Positions 51,427 through 59,522 of a DNA stretch of 64,000 nucleotides are shown piece by piece. The DNA is from Mesobacillus subterraneus (lineage in GTDB: Bacteria > Bacillota > Bacilli > Bacillales > Cytobacillaceae). Location: NCBI RefSeq assembly GCF_023715485.1, contig NZ_JAMBOF010000003.1:310001-374000 (forward strand), in the 5' to 3' direction. The notes below the pieces were generated by a model. The model was not told the DNA's origin. It saw nothing but the letters and a program-made list of their open reading frames with translations, and ran no database searches. Numbering within the stretch: position 1 is the stretch's first letter; each line of letters begins with the position of its first letter. The position numbers and the translations under genes are program-made.

Positions 51427-52548
51427 TTATCTTACCGCACAGCGGTTTGGCCCGATTTCCATTTCTCTTTGTTTTTCGTCGTCAGGGGTGATTTTACCCA
51501 TATTTGTTTCACGAATCTCCTGATATGCATTCGGCTGCGGCGGAAGATTCTCAGTCACTAGCTTTCTGAACTCAGCTTCGTCTTCAATGTTCAAGCCGTG
51601 GTTCTTTGCGAATAGTGTACCTAGCTTTTCAGATACGCTGCCGTCTTCGTTCAGCTCATCGATGATCATGAAGTGAGCTGGAAGCACTAATAATTCATCA
51701 GAAAGCTGCTTGTAACGAGTGTAGAGGGATTCTCTTAAGTCCGCTACCCAGTCTTCAGCTTTTCCTGCTAAGTCTGGACGCCCGATTGAGTCAATGAATA
51801 GTATGTCCCCTGATAGAAGATACTTTTCATCCACTACAAAAGAAGTTGAACCAATTGTGTGGCCTGGTGAATAAAGTGCATTGATAGCAATTTTAGTCTC
51901 ACCGATTGTCACTTCGTTGCCATCTTCTAATGACTGGTAATTAAAGACAACTTCATCTGCGTCTTTTGGAGGCAGCCAGTAAGCAGCACCAGTTGCTTCA
52001 GCAATTTTTCTGCCGCCGGAAATGTGGTCGGCGTGCAGGTGTGTATCGAATACATGCTTGATTTCAACGCCAAGCTCCTTAGCGAAATCAAGGTAAACAT
52101 CCGTCATCCTTGTAGCGTCGATCAATGCAGCTTCCCCATTAGAAACAACTGCATATGAAAGGCAGCCTTTTCCGATGCGGACGAACTGGTACATCGCGCC
52201 GCCATCTTTAAGATCGCCAACCTTAACTGGCTCAAGGTGTTCACTCCATGCTTTCATTCCGCCCTGAAGATAAGATACTTCACGGCCTGCTTCTTCAAGC
52301 ATTTCCGCAACCATTACAGATGAACCTTCTTTCGCACATACTACAAGGACTTCTTTGTCGGTTGGGACTTTATCAAGGATTTCCTCTACACCATCAAGAA
52401 GATCGAAGTAAGGAATGTTCAAGTATTCAAAGTTCTCGCCTTCGATTTTCCAATCGTTGAAGTCGCTCTCGTTACGAACATCAAGGATGAAGAATGGTTC
52501 TTTATTAAATACTTTTTTAGTAACTTCTTTAGACGTCATTGGTTTCAT
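51427..52548 (-). CDS. Rhodanese-MBL fusion, putative persulfide dioxygenase
   Basis: The ATG at 52546-52548, 10 nt after GGAGGT, gives 373 residues. An N-terminal rhodanese domain (about 1-100) has its loop cysteine in VVCAKEGSS. The C-terminal MBL domain has [13 protein letters not shown], the histidine of [11 protein letters not shown] and the Asp of LLSGDILF, matching the iron site of ETHE1-like persulfide dioxygenases. The domain order is the reverse of the CstB-like protein at 26839. The fusion links sulfur transfer to oxidation in one chain. Substrate specificity between glutathione-like, bacillithiol or protein persulfides cannot be told. Confidence 0.87.
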   Translation of the reverse strand: MKPMTSKEVTKKVFNKEPFFILDVRNESDFNDWKIEGENFEYLNIPYFDLLDGVEEILDKVPTDKEVLVVCAKEGSSVMVAEMLEEAGREVSYLQGGMKAWSEHLEPVKVGDLKDGGAMYQFVRIGKGCLSYAVVSNGEAALIDATRMTDVYLDFAKELGVEIKHVFDTHLHADHISGGRKIAEATGAAYWLPPKDADEVVFNYQSLEDGNEVTIGETKIAINALYSPGHTIGSTSFVVDEKYLLSGDILFIDSIGRPDLAGKAEDWVADLRESLYTRYKQLSDELLVLPAHFMIIDELNEDGSVSEKLGTLFAKNHGLNIEDEAEFRKLVTENLPPQPNAYQEIRETNMGKITPDDEKQREMEIGPNRCAVR

Positions 52549-52589
52549 ATTCAAATTTACCTCCATAGGTATATTTTTTTCAAAAAAAA

Positions 52590-53168
52590 TTATTTTACTT
52601 TTGATTCAGTGGGTCCGTTCCACTCTGACATTCCAGGCACGACATTCCAAACATTTTCGAAGCCGTTGCTTGAAAGTGTTTGTGAAGCCATGTCACTTCT
52701 GTTGCCAGTACGGCATACAACAAGGATTGTCTTAGACTTATCAAGTTCAGTCAAACGGTTTTCCAAGTCACCGAAAGGAATAGAAACAGCGTTTGGAATA
52801 TGGCCAAATGCATACTCTGCTGGTTCCCTTACATCAAGGACAACAACATCCTCATTTGCTTCAAGCTTATTGATGACATCGTCGTTTGAAACAACGTTTG
52901 GATATTTTGTCTCTTCTTGTTCTTCACCTGAACCGCCTTTGCGGATATAGTGTTTAAGAACATCGCCTTCTTCGATCGTTCCCAGGTATTGGTTGCCAGA
53001 GCTTTTAGACCAAGCCTGGATATCCGCCCTAGAACCTTTATCCGTTGCGAGCAATTCTAAAACCTCGCCAGGATTTAAATTGTTGATTGCTTTTTTAGTT
53101 CTGACAATCGGCATTGGGCACGCAAGCCCTTTTGCGTCGACAGTGAAATTTGATTTTACAGTTTCCAT
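52590..53168 (-). CDS. TusA-rhodanese fusion sulfurtransferase
   Basis: The 192-residue protein joins a TusA domain (1-76; Cys17 in CPMP) through a Gly/Glu-rich linker to a rhodanese domain (about 92-188; Cys152 in VVCRTGNRS). With the DsrE protein encoded upstream it reproduces, on two chains and in another order, the rhodanese-TusA-DsrE protein CstA of Staphylococcus. It likely relays sulfane sulfur from sulfide oxidation to the dioxygenase. Confidence 0.92.
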   Translation of the reverse strand: METVKSNFTVDAKGLACPMPIVRTKKAINNLNPGEVLELLATDKGSRADIQAWSKSSGNQYLGTIEEGDVLKHYIRKGGSGEEQEETKYPNVVSNDDVINKLEANEDVVVLDVREPAEYAFGHIPNAVSIPFGDLENRLTELDKSKTILVVCRTGNRSDMASQTLSSNGFENVWNVVPGMSEWNGPTESKVK

Positions 53169-53195
53169 TTGTAGACCTCCAATTAAAAGTATCTA

Positions 53196-53675
53196 TTAGA
53201 TGAACAGGTTGACGTTGCCGTCTTCAGCATCAGCCAGGTACGCAGCTACGCCGGCGAATTCCACGCCATCCATGATCTCTTCTTGTCTTAGACCAAGCAA
53301 ATCTACTGTCATTTGGCAGGCTACAAGCTTAACATCCTGCTCCTTTGCCAATTCGATCAAGTCTGGAAGCGGCATTGCATTGTGCTTTTTCATGACATCC
53401 TTGATCATCTTAGGACCGAATCCAGCAAAGTTCATTTTAGAAAGGCCCATTTTGTTAGCGCCTCTTGGCATCATCCAGCCGAACATTTTTTCAATGAAAT
53501 TTTTGTCAGCCTGGATTGGCTCATCTTTCCTTAAAGCATTCAAGCCCCAGAACGTATGAAAAATCGTTACTTCGTGATCGTAAGCGGCAGCACCGTTGGC
53601 AATGATATATGCAGCCATTACCTTATCATAATCCCCACTGAATAAAACAATTGTTGTTTTTTTCGTTTCTCCCAT
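53196..53675 (-). CDS. DsrE2-family sulfur-relay protein
   Basis: The 159-residue protein is of the DsrE/DsrF-like (DsrE2) group, with an opening TTIVLFSGDYDKVMAAYIIA, a TFWGLNALRK segment, and the conserved cysteine Cys120 in VKLVACQMTVDLLG. It carries persulfide sulfur and is the first gene of the operon, after a GGGAGAG site. The long 5' leader contains the operator-like palindrome described at 53761. Confidence 0.92.
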   Translation of the reverse strand: MGETKKTTIVLFSGDYDKVMAAYIIANGAAAYDHEVTIFHTFWGLNALRKDEPIQADKNFIEKMFGWMMPRGANKMGLSKMNFAGFGPKMIKDVMKKHNAMPLPDLIELAKEQDVKLVACQMTVDLLGLRQEEIMDGVEFAGVAAYLADAEDGNVNLFI

Positions 53676-53760
53676 TTATTCTCTCCCTCTCTAATTACGG
53701 TTACGGGTATTTTTCTCTGTAAAAAAATATTTATCTTTTTTAACGTGATTACGTTGTTAA

Positions 53761-53805
53761 ATACCTTACAGGGTATATAGTATAAAAAATCAATACCTTT
53801 GTCAA
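53761..53805 (-). promoter_or_regulatory. Sigma-A promoter with CsoR/CstR-like operator for the sulfur operon
   Basis: On the minus strand TTGACA (53800-53805) is separated by 17 bp from TACTAT (53777-53782), a near-ideal sigma-A promoter. Directly downstream, over the expected start site, lies ATACCctgtaaGGTAT (palindrome at 53761-53776). Persulfide-sensing CstR and copper-sensing CsoR repressors bind GC-centred palindromes with TACC/GGTA arms. The position is ideal for repression relieved by persulfides. No CsoR-family gene is in the window. Confidence 0.7.
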
Positions 53806-54165
53806 CAGTATTTATGAATTTTTTATGACTTTTTTAATTCATAATGTTCTGCGCTGTCAAAAAACGGAAAAGTAAATAAAATAGCAACATTGAATTATCA
53901 TATGTCATGTAGGCTGATAAGTTGAATGAAAAAATGAAAAAAAGGAAAGGAGATATTATATTGAAAAACGATCGAAAAGAAATAACTAGAAGGTAGTGAC
54001 TATATTTAATAGAAGAAAAAGATTTTTTATAATAGAAATACTGCGGAGATAAAATTATTTTTCTATAGAAGTTTTTAAAGCAGAGTTTGTATGAAGATAA
54101 AAAGATAAGCCCGCCCAGGTAACCTTTATAATTAGCAGATTGTAAAGATTGTGTACCAGGCTGGT

Positions 54166-54303
54166 TTAGTCCTCATCAAGCATTCTGTATTTTATGCTTT
54201 CATCGTAAAGGCCGTTTTTCTTGCTCCAATACCAGATGATGCCTGCAGATGCAGTAAATGCGAACATGACCATCAGCAAGATCCAAGCTCCAGTTACCAT
54301 CAT
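54166..54303 (-). CDS. ccoS: CcoS-like small cbb3-oxidase assembly protein
   Basis: A GGAGGTGTC site is followed by ATGATG; the 45-residue product begins MMVTGAWILLMVMFAFTASA. It has one membrane segment and the cytoplasmic tail IIWYWSKKNGLYDESIKYR followed by MLDED. The GxYDD-like acidic end after a single helix is the CcoS (FixS) pattern. CcoS is needed for cofactor insertion into cbb3 oxidase, and ccoN and ccoO lie 500 bp away, although on the other strand. The rest of the 53676-54445 gap has no other clear gene. Confidence 0.7.
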   Translation of the reverse strand: MMVTGAWILLMVMFAFTASAGIIWYWSKKNGLYDESIKYRMLDED

Positions 54304-54445
54304 GACACCTCCCTCTATAATAGTTGTCTGTTCTACCGAAATACTCTAACAGAAATTCCCGAAACCGTCCAGAGTATATTTATGGGGTTGTAATAAAAAT
54401 GCTTTGGGATTAAAATGTGGTGAAAATATTATAGGAGGTAGAACA

Positions 54446-54568
54446 ATGGATCATCAATCTTTGGGATTGTATTTTGATTTCCTTTACTACATCGGAGTAC
54501 CTATTCTTATTATCTTTGTCCTCGATACCATTCGTAAAAAGTACAATAAAAAAGAAGAACAAAATTAA
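54446..54568 (+). CDS. Small membrane protein ahead of the cbb3 oxidase genes, possible CcoQ-like subunit
   Basis: ATG at 54446 follows ATAGGAGGT with ideal spacing. The 40-residue product, MDHQSLGLYFDFLYYIGVPI then LIIFVLDTIRKKYNKKEEQN, has one membrane helix and a basic cytoplasmic tail. Position and topology resemble CcoQ (FixQ), the small non-redox subunit of cbb3 oxidases. A strong terminator follows, so it forms its own unit or is read with partial read-through into ccoN. Confidence 0.6.
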   Translation: MDHQSLGLYFDFLYYIGVPILIIFVLDTIRKKYNKKEEQN

Positions 54569-54578
54569 AAATAACTTC

Positions 54579-54610
54579 CAGAGCGGAACAATCCCGCTCT
54601 GTTTTTTTTT
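54579..54610 (+). terminator. Terminator after the small membrane gene
   Basis: CAGAGCGG and CCGCTCTG form an 8-bp stem with a 7-nt loop, followed by nine T residues. Confidence 0.9.
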
Positions 54611-54789
54611 GCCATAAATGTAAAAAAAGGCGTCTTTTTCCCAGTTAATAAGCATGTATAAAAGAATTGGATAACACTATAGAAAAGTTGAATAACTTAA
54701 AAGCAATCTGGGATGTATCATGTAAAATAGCAGATTGTGAAGAAATTGTGAAATATATGTGTTTATTTTATGAACAAGGGAGTGTCAAA

Positions 54790-56163
54790 ATGTTTACAGA
54801 CGAAAAATGGAGTTCATCAAAGAATTGGTTCATTGCTGCTGTCTTCTGGATCATCATCGGCATGAGCATGGGACTTCTTACTGCAACAAAACAAATCTGG
54901 CCAGAATTGTTAAACAATCGCTGGACAACTTACGGGCATGTTCGCTCTGCCCACGTTATGCTCGTCATTTACGCATGGCTTTCAATGGCCTATGTAGGAT
55001 CAATGTTCTACATGATTCCTAAGCTCGCTAAAACCAAGGTTTACAGCGAAAAGCTAGGGAATTTCGCACTAGTATTTTATAACATCGTTATTTTAGAAGG
55101 TTTCTTTGCATTATTATTCGGTCAGACCGAGGTAATTGAGTATGGTGAATTCCCTCTATGGGTTGACGTTCAGCTTCTTGTGGCAATTGGACTTGTAGCT
55201 TATAACCTATTCAAGACAGTCGGCCAGAGAACAGAAAAAATGCTTTATGTCAGTCTCTGGTATTTCCTAGGATCATTGCTATGGCTGCCATTGACTTGGA
55301 TTGTCGGAAACTTCCCCGCACAATGGATTCCAAGTGGTGTACAGCAAGGTTTGATGGGCTGGTTCCTTGGACATAATGCTATCGGTCTTTGGATGACAAC
55401 TGTAGGTGTAGGCCAAATTTATTACCTGCTTCCTAAGTTGACTGGCCGGCCGCTATACAGCCACCAGCTGTCAATGATCGGCTTCTGGGCAATCGCTACA
55501 TTCTATGTATGGAACGGTCCTCACCACTTGATGAACGGACCAATCCCTGGATGGATTTCTAAAGCGGGAGTTATCCCATCAATCGTTCTTTTGATTCCGG
55601 TTTGGGCAGTTCTTGCTAACTTCTGGGGAACAATGAAGGGATCTTGGGCACAAACACGCACGAGCGTACCGCTTCGCTTCACAATGGCTGGTACAATTTT
55701 TTACCTGTTCGCCTGTCTTCAAGGACCCTTGCAAGCCCTTCCATCTGTAAGTTCAGTCATTAAGTTCACTCACTGGACTGTTGGGCATGCTCATATGGGA
55801 CCATTCGGAGCGTTTTCTTTCACATCTTTCGCGGCAATTTATTACATTCTGCCTAAAATTGTTGGCCGTGAAATGTTCAGCAAGAGAGCAATGGAAGCTC
55901 ATTTCTGGTTCTCTACTGTTGGATTCCTAGTATTCGCATTCTCATTATGGATCGCTGGTGTGGTACAAGGATTCGCATGGATCGAAGGAGTTCCATTCCT
56001 GCAAACAGTATTAATGATGGAGCCTTATGTACAGGGCCGTGCAATCGGCGGAACAATGATGTATGTAGCTCAGTTCTTCTTGGCTTGGAATATGTATAAA
56101 ACTATTAAACTAGCTAAATTAGAGAAAAAACAGCAAGCTCAGCAACAAGCTGCTACTGCTTAA
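54790..56163 (+). CDS. ccoN: cbb3-type cytochrome c oxidase subunit I
   Basis: The ATG at 54790 follows AAGGGAGTG and gives 457 residues; the frame is open 123 nt further upstream but without a site. Haem and copper ligands are visible: GHVRSAHVM (low-spin haem), FLGHNAIGLW and NGPHHLMNG (CuB region), and FTHWTVGHAHMGPFG (high-spin and low-spin haem). It reduces O2 to water with high affinity and pumps protons. It heads a run of plus-strand genes with ccoO 15 bp behind. Among Bacillaceae this oxidase is an accessory to the aa3 and bd enzymes. Confidence 0.92.
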   Translation: MFTDEKWSSSKNWFIAAVFWIIIGMSMGLLTATKQIWPELLNNRWTTYGHVRSAHVMLVIYAWLSMAYVGSMFYMIPKLAKTKVYSEKLGNFALVFYNIVILEGFFALLFGQTEVIEYGEFPLWVDVQLLVAIGLVAYNLFKTVGQRTEKMLYVSLWYFLGSLLWLPLTWIVGNFPAQWIPSGVQQGLMGWFLGHNAIGLWMTTVGVGQIYYLLPKLTGRPLYSHQLSMIGFWAIATFYVWNGPHHLMNGPIPGWISKAGVIPSIVLLIPVWAVLANFWGTMKGSWAQTRTSVPLRFTMAGTIFYLFACLQGPLQALPSVSSVIKFTHWTVGHAHMGPFGAFSFTSFAAIYYILPKIVGREMFSKRAMEAHFWFSTVGFLVFAFSLWIAGVVQGFAWIEGVPFLQTVLMMEPYVQGRAIGGTMMYVAQFFLAWNMYKTIKLAKLEKKQQAQQQAATA

Positions 56164-56178
56164 TGAGGAGGGAACACG

Positions 56179-56721
56179 TTGGAACGTAAACCATCAGCTG
56201 TATTAATCGTTGCTTTAATCTTGTGGACTTTCGGTGTCGCCGGCACAGTCATCCTTCCCCTCTTCGACCAGGAAATCAACTCTGCAACTGCGAGCGGTGA
56301 GCTTCGCAATTACCCAGAGGATTCTGCTGAAGCAAGAGGAAGAGAAGTATATATCCAAAATGGCTGCCAGACTTGCCACACACAATTCGTAAGAGCATTG
56401 CCTGCGGATACAAACCAGAATCTTGGACCAGTATCACAAGGCGGCGACTACAAATATGATTTACCCCACCTATTGGGATCTAACCGTACTGGCCCGGATT
56501 TAATGTGGGTTGGCTTGAAATACAATGAAGATTGGCAGCGCCAGCACTTGATTGATCCTCAATCAACAAGCCCAGGTTCAATCATGCCATCTTTCGATTA
56601 TCTTTCTAACCAGGAACTTGATGACCTTGTCGCTTATTTGATGAGCCTCAAGCCAACTGAAGAAAGACTGGAAGAATACAAAAAAGAAATAAATCTTGAA
56701 AAACCGTTGGATAACAACTAA
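56179..56721 (+). CDS. ccoO: cbb3-type cytochrome c oxidase subunit II (mono-haem)
   Basis: The gene starts with TTG after GAGGAGGG and encodes 180 residues. One N-terminal membrane helix (VLIVALILWTFGVAGTVILP) anchors a c-type haem domain with CQTCH (63-67) and a methionine ligand probably in GSIMPSFDYL. The domain passes electrons to CcoN. It overlaps no other gene and is followed after 30 bp by a hairpin. Confidence 0.92.
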   Translation: MERKPSAVLIVALILWTFGVAGTVILPLFDQEINSATASGELRNYPEDSAEARGREVYIQNGCQTCHTQFVRALPADTNQNLGPVSQGGDYKYDLPHLLGSNRTGPDLMWVGLKYNEDWQRQHLIDPQSTSPGSIMPSFDYLSNQELDDLVAYLMSLKPTEERLEEYKKEINLEKPLDNN

Positions 56722-56751
56722 ATTCTTGTTGTTAATTTAACAAAGAAGTAA

Positions 56752-56789
56752 AACCATTACCTTAAGCCCCCAGGTTTAAGGTAATGGTT
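56752..56789 (+). terminator. Hairpin between ccoO and the cytochrome c gene
   Basis: AACCATTACCTTAA and TTAAGGTAATGGTT form a 14-bp stem with a 10-nt loop. The following tail has only scattered T residues, so it may attenuate rather than end transcription, or stabilise the ccoNO mRNA. Confidence 0.7.
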
Positions 56790-56835
56790 ATCTGCTCTTC
56801 CCATACTTACAGCATTTAAAAGGCAGGTGGAAATC

Positions 56836-57213
56836 ATGAAAAAAGAACATAAAGAAGATATCGTTTCTGACATTAAAATTGAGCATAATAAAGTGCCGAA
56901 GCTTTTAGTGGCTGTATTCTACGTCGTCGCAATCTGGGCAATCGGCTATGCCATCTTTATGCCTGGGAAATTAGCAGTTGAACCTGCTGCAGCTCCTCAG
57001 GACAACAAAGGAGAGATTATTTTTGAAGGTACCTGCCTGAATTGCCATGCGACTGGTGCGGCACCTGATTTAAGCGGTGTAACAGACAGAATGCCTGAAG
57101 AAGACATAAAGAATGTCATCAAAAAAGGCCGAAACACGATGCCAGCTATCGGTCACCTATACACAGAAAAAGAGATTGACCTGGTATATGAATATTTAAA
57201 GGACTACAGATAA
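56836..57213 (+). CDS. Membrane-anchored mono-haem cytochrome c, CcoP-like
   Basis: The ATG at 56836 follows AGGTGG and gives 125 residues. The N-terminus IEHNKVPKLLVAVFYVVAIW resembles the CcoP/FixP anchor, followed by a linker and a haem domain with CLNCH (67-71) and the probable axial Met in RNTMPAIG. Classical CcoP has two haems; this single-haem form would be the electron entry subunit or donor of the oxidase. It lies in the cco run, 115 bp after ccoO. Confidence 0.85.
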   Translation: MKKEHKEDIVSDIKIEHNKVPKLLVAVFYVVAIWAIGYAIFMPGKLAVEPAAAPQDNKGEIIFEGTCLNCHATGAAPDLSGVTDRMPEEDIKNVIKKGRNTMPAIGHLYTEKEIDLVYEYLKDYR

Positions 57214-57232
57214 AGAAAGGGGGATTTTCTTC

Positions 57233-57844
57233 GTGGTTAAAACTTTAATCAGATGGGCATTTTTTATCATCATTTTCACTCTTCCATTTTGGAACGGATT
57301 CAGGGTGGATTTCGATAACGAAAAATTATTTTTATTCGGCTATCAATTAAGCTATGAAGCTGGCTATCTATTTTTCGTTTTCCTCTTCTTGTTCCTGATG
57401 GCTTTCCTTGCTCTATCCATGATCATTTACAGGGCATTTTGCCAATATGCTTGCCCTCATAACACTTTCAGCATGCTTCTCAACAAAATTGAAGCTAAAT
57501 TAGGTGACAAAGGCAAAGCAGTAACGTTCTTGTTAGCTTTCGTTGTAAGCATCTTCATGGCTTACGCAACAGTAAGTTACTTCTATAACCCAATCACAAT
57601 TTGGGAATCTCTTGTGAACTTTAGTATGGATAAGTACTTCTTCCTTGTAACTTCAACGGCTGTTCTTTATACAGCTTTATCTTACAAGGCGAGAAACTCA
57701 TTCTGTAAAGTCTGCCCTTACGGACTTGCACAGGGAATTTCCCAAGTGGATGATAAAACGAAATGGCTTACCCATCCTGGAGTATGGATTACATGGGGTA
57801 CGACAACTGCCCTAGTTCTTATCCTGCTTGTTGGATGGTTCTAA
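57233..57844 (+). CDS. CcoG-like polyferredoxin membrane protein
   Basis: GTG at 57233 lies 9 nt after AAAGGGGG. The 203-residue protein has about five membrane segments and two cysteine motifs, FCQYACPHNTF (Cys70, Cys74) and FCKVCPYGLA (Cys158, Cys161). They match the NapH/CcoG (RdxA) family, which reduces copper for cbb3 assembly. It is shorter than CcoG and lacks the C-terminal ferredoxin and Ig-like parts, leaving four cysteines in all. Start overlap and direction place it in the cco operon. Confidence 0.83.
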   Translation: MVKTLIRWAFFIIIFTLPFWNGFRVDFDNEKLFLFGYQLSYEAGYLFFVFLFLFLMAFLALSMIIYRAFCQYACPHNTFSMLLNKIEAKLGDKGKAVTFLLAFVVSIFMAYATVSYFYNPITIWESLVNFSMDKYFFLVTSTAVLYTALSYKARNSFCKVCPYGLAQGISQVDDKTKWLTHPGVWITWGTTTALVLILLVGWF

Positions 57845-57871
57845 TCGAAAAATAAGCGAGGTGAAAATATA

Positions 57872-59458
57872 ATGAAAAACATTTTAAAATTATCAGCTTT
57901 GGCACTTTTATCTATATCCCTTACTGCCTGCTCCGAAGCTGCAGTTAAAGATGCTTCTCTGGATGACAAGAACAAGAAAGATCTTTCTGAGGTGCATGAG
58001 GACTATTCTCCTAACTGGTGGAAAGACCAGCCAAACGGCAACGCGGATACAAATATGGACTGGAATGGCGAAGGCTGGATCCTTTCAGCTAACGAAGTTA
58101 GTAACGGGATTGCCATTGCCGATATCAAAACCGGTAACCCGGTAAAATATATCCAAAGTTCTGGTACTCCTCACCATATCCATTTAAATAAGGATCAAAC
58201 ATGGGCATTTGCAACACAGCGTTACGGAACGAGCGTACTGGCTATCAATATGGAGACTTTTGAACCACATGACATCGATTTCCCTGGCTTCGAAAAGCCT
58301 CCTGCACCACAGCACATGACCTTTTCTTTTGACGGCAAATACGCATTCACTTCATTGAATGGTGTAGAAGCAGTCGGCATGATTGATGCGAAAACAGCAA
58401 AACTCGTTAAGGTGTTCAAAAATGTCGGTAAAAAGCCAAGGGATTTGAACGTCACTCCTGACGGCAAAAAACTCTTTGTCAGCTTGCAGGCAGAACCATT
58501 CATCACAGTTATCGATATTGAAACTGGAGAAATGAGACACCTTGAGCGGACAGAAACAGACTATGGCAAAGGGACAGGATCCGGTCTTGATATGTCCAAT
58601 GACGGAAAATATGTTGCAGTTGCCAATACTGCTGACGATGAAGTAGCGATTTATGACGCTAAAACAGAAAAGCTTTTAAAGAAAATTGGAGATATTCCAA
58701 AGCCAGTTAATTTAAGCTTCATGGGCAATACGCATGATTTGGTTACTGGCAATCGTAATGATGGGTCCATTTCGATCATCGATACAGAGAAGCTAAAGTT
58801 CATCAAGACAGTAAAAACCGGTGCAGGCACAAACATTGCTTACCTTGGTCCTGACGGATACTGGTATACTTCCCAAAACGGCGCAGGCTTCTTGACAGTC
58901 CTTGATCCGAAAGATAATTACAAAATTGTCAGGAAAATCTGGGGAGTACAGAATATTCACTGGCTGGCATGGAGTCCGGACGGAAGCATGATGTTCGGAT
59001 CTAACTGGGGTGACAAAACCCTTACAAAAATTGATTTAACGAAAAAGAAGGATTTCAGACAGACAATTCCTGTCGGGTTGAATCCAAATGGTATCGCACT
59101 AAAAACAGATGTTCCAAAAGATCAGCTTCTGGCATATCAGAAGGGCAATGAGGAAGAAGCAAACAGAATCAAGAAAGCTTCTACGCTTGTCTTCCCAGAG
59201 GCAAAAGATATTAATGAAGAAGCCTTCCTGGGCACTTGCCTTCAGTGCCATGATATTGGCCGAATCATGAAGAATTCAAGTAAAGGCCCCGAGCAGTGGA
59301 CATCTGTCGTGGATCGTATGGCCGGTAATGGAGCGAAAATGACTGATGAACAAAGACAGCAGATCATCGATTATCTTGCTTCTGACGCACATAAGGCCCT
59401 TAAGATCCAAACAGAGCTTGAAGTAGAATTAGCTGAACAAAATAAAGATAAAGAATAA
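57872..59458 (+). CDS. Lipoprotein with beta-propeller and C-terminal cytochrome c domain
   Basis: The 528-residue protein has a lipobox (SISLTAC, Cys20), an acidic linker, a YVTN/cytochrome-d1-like propeller (about 70-430; blades such as RDLNVTPDGKKLFVSLQ and GLDMSNDGKYVAVANT) and a haem domain with CLQCH near residue 453 and a likely Met ligand in VDRMAGNG or GAKMTDE. Histidines in SSGTPHHIHLN and QHMTFSF could bind a cofactor in the propeller, as in NirS/NirN or methylamine dehydrogenase-type proteins. I know no characterised protein with exactly this set-up. Position suggests that it oxidises a substrate outside the cell and passes electrons to the cbb3 oxidase. The haem domain pattern also recalls sulfite or quinohaemoprotein dehydrogenase subunits. 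Confidence 0.82.
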   Translation: MKNILKLSALALLSISLTACSEAAVKDASLDDKNKKDLSEVHEDYSPNWWKDQPNGNADTNMDWNGEGWILSANEVSNGIAIADIKTGNPVKYIQSSGTPHHIHLNKDQTWAFATQRYGTSVLAINMETFEPHDIDFPGFEKPPAPQHMTFSFDGKYAFTSLNGVEAVGMIDAKTAKLVKVFKNVGKKPRDLNVTPDGKKLFVSLQAEPFITVIDIETGEMRHLERTETDYGKGTGSGLDMSNDGKYVAVANTADDEVAIYDAKTEKLLKKIGDIPKPVNLSFMGNTHDLVTGNRNDGSISIIDTEKLKFIKTVKTGAGTNIAYLGPDGYWYTSQNGAGFLTVLDPKDNYKIVRKIWGVQNIHWLAWSPDGSMMFGSNWGDKTLTKIDLTKKKDFRQTIPVGLNPNGIALKTDVPKDQLLAYQKGNEEEANRIKKASTLVFPEAKDINEEAFLGTCLQCHDIGRIMKNSSKGPEQWTSVVDRMAGNGAKMTDEQRQQIIDYLASDAHKALKIQTELEVELAEQNKDKE

Positions 59459-59483
59459 GAAAAGCGTATGCACCAAAAATAGA

Positions 59484-59522
59484 AAAATCCTAATGTCCCT
59501 TAACAGGAGGCATTAGGATTTT
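59484..59522. terminator. Terminator between the cytochrome cluster and the LysR gene
   Basis: AAAATCCTAATG and CATTAGGATTTT form a 12-bp stem with a 15-nt loop between convergent genes. It overlaps the last codons of the minus-strand LysR gene. Confidence 0.85.

Noticed and set aside
54667-54789. Extension of ccoN upstream to an earlier start
   Set aside because: The frame stays open, but the added 41 residues lack cbb3 subunit I character, and the ATG at 54790 has a good AAGGGAG site.
54570-54790. Fnr box upstream of ccoN
   Set aside because: TGTGA occurs (for example in GATTGTGAAGAAATTGTGAA), but as direct rather than inverted copies, so it does not make a TGTGA-N6-TCACA site.
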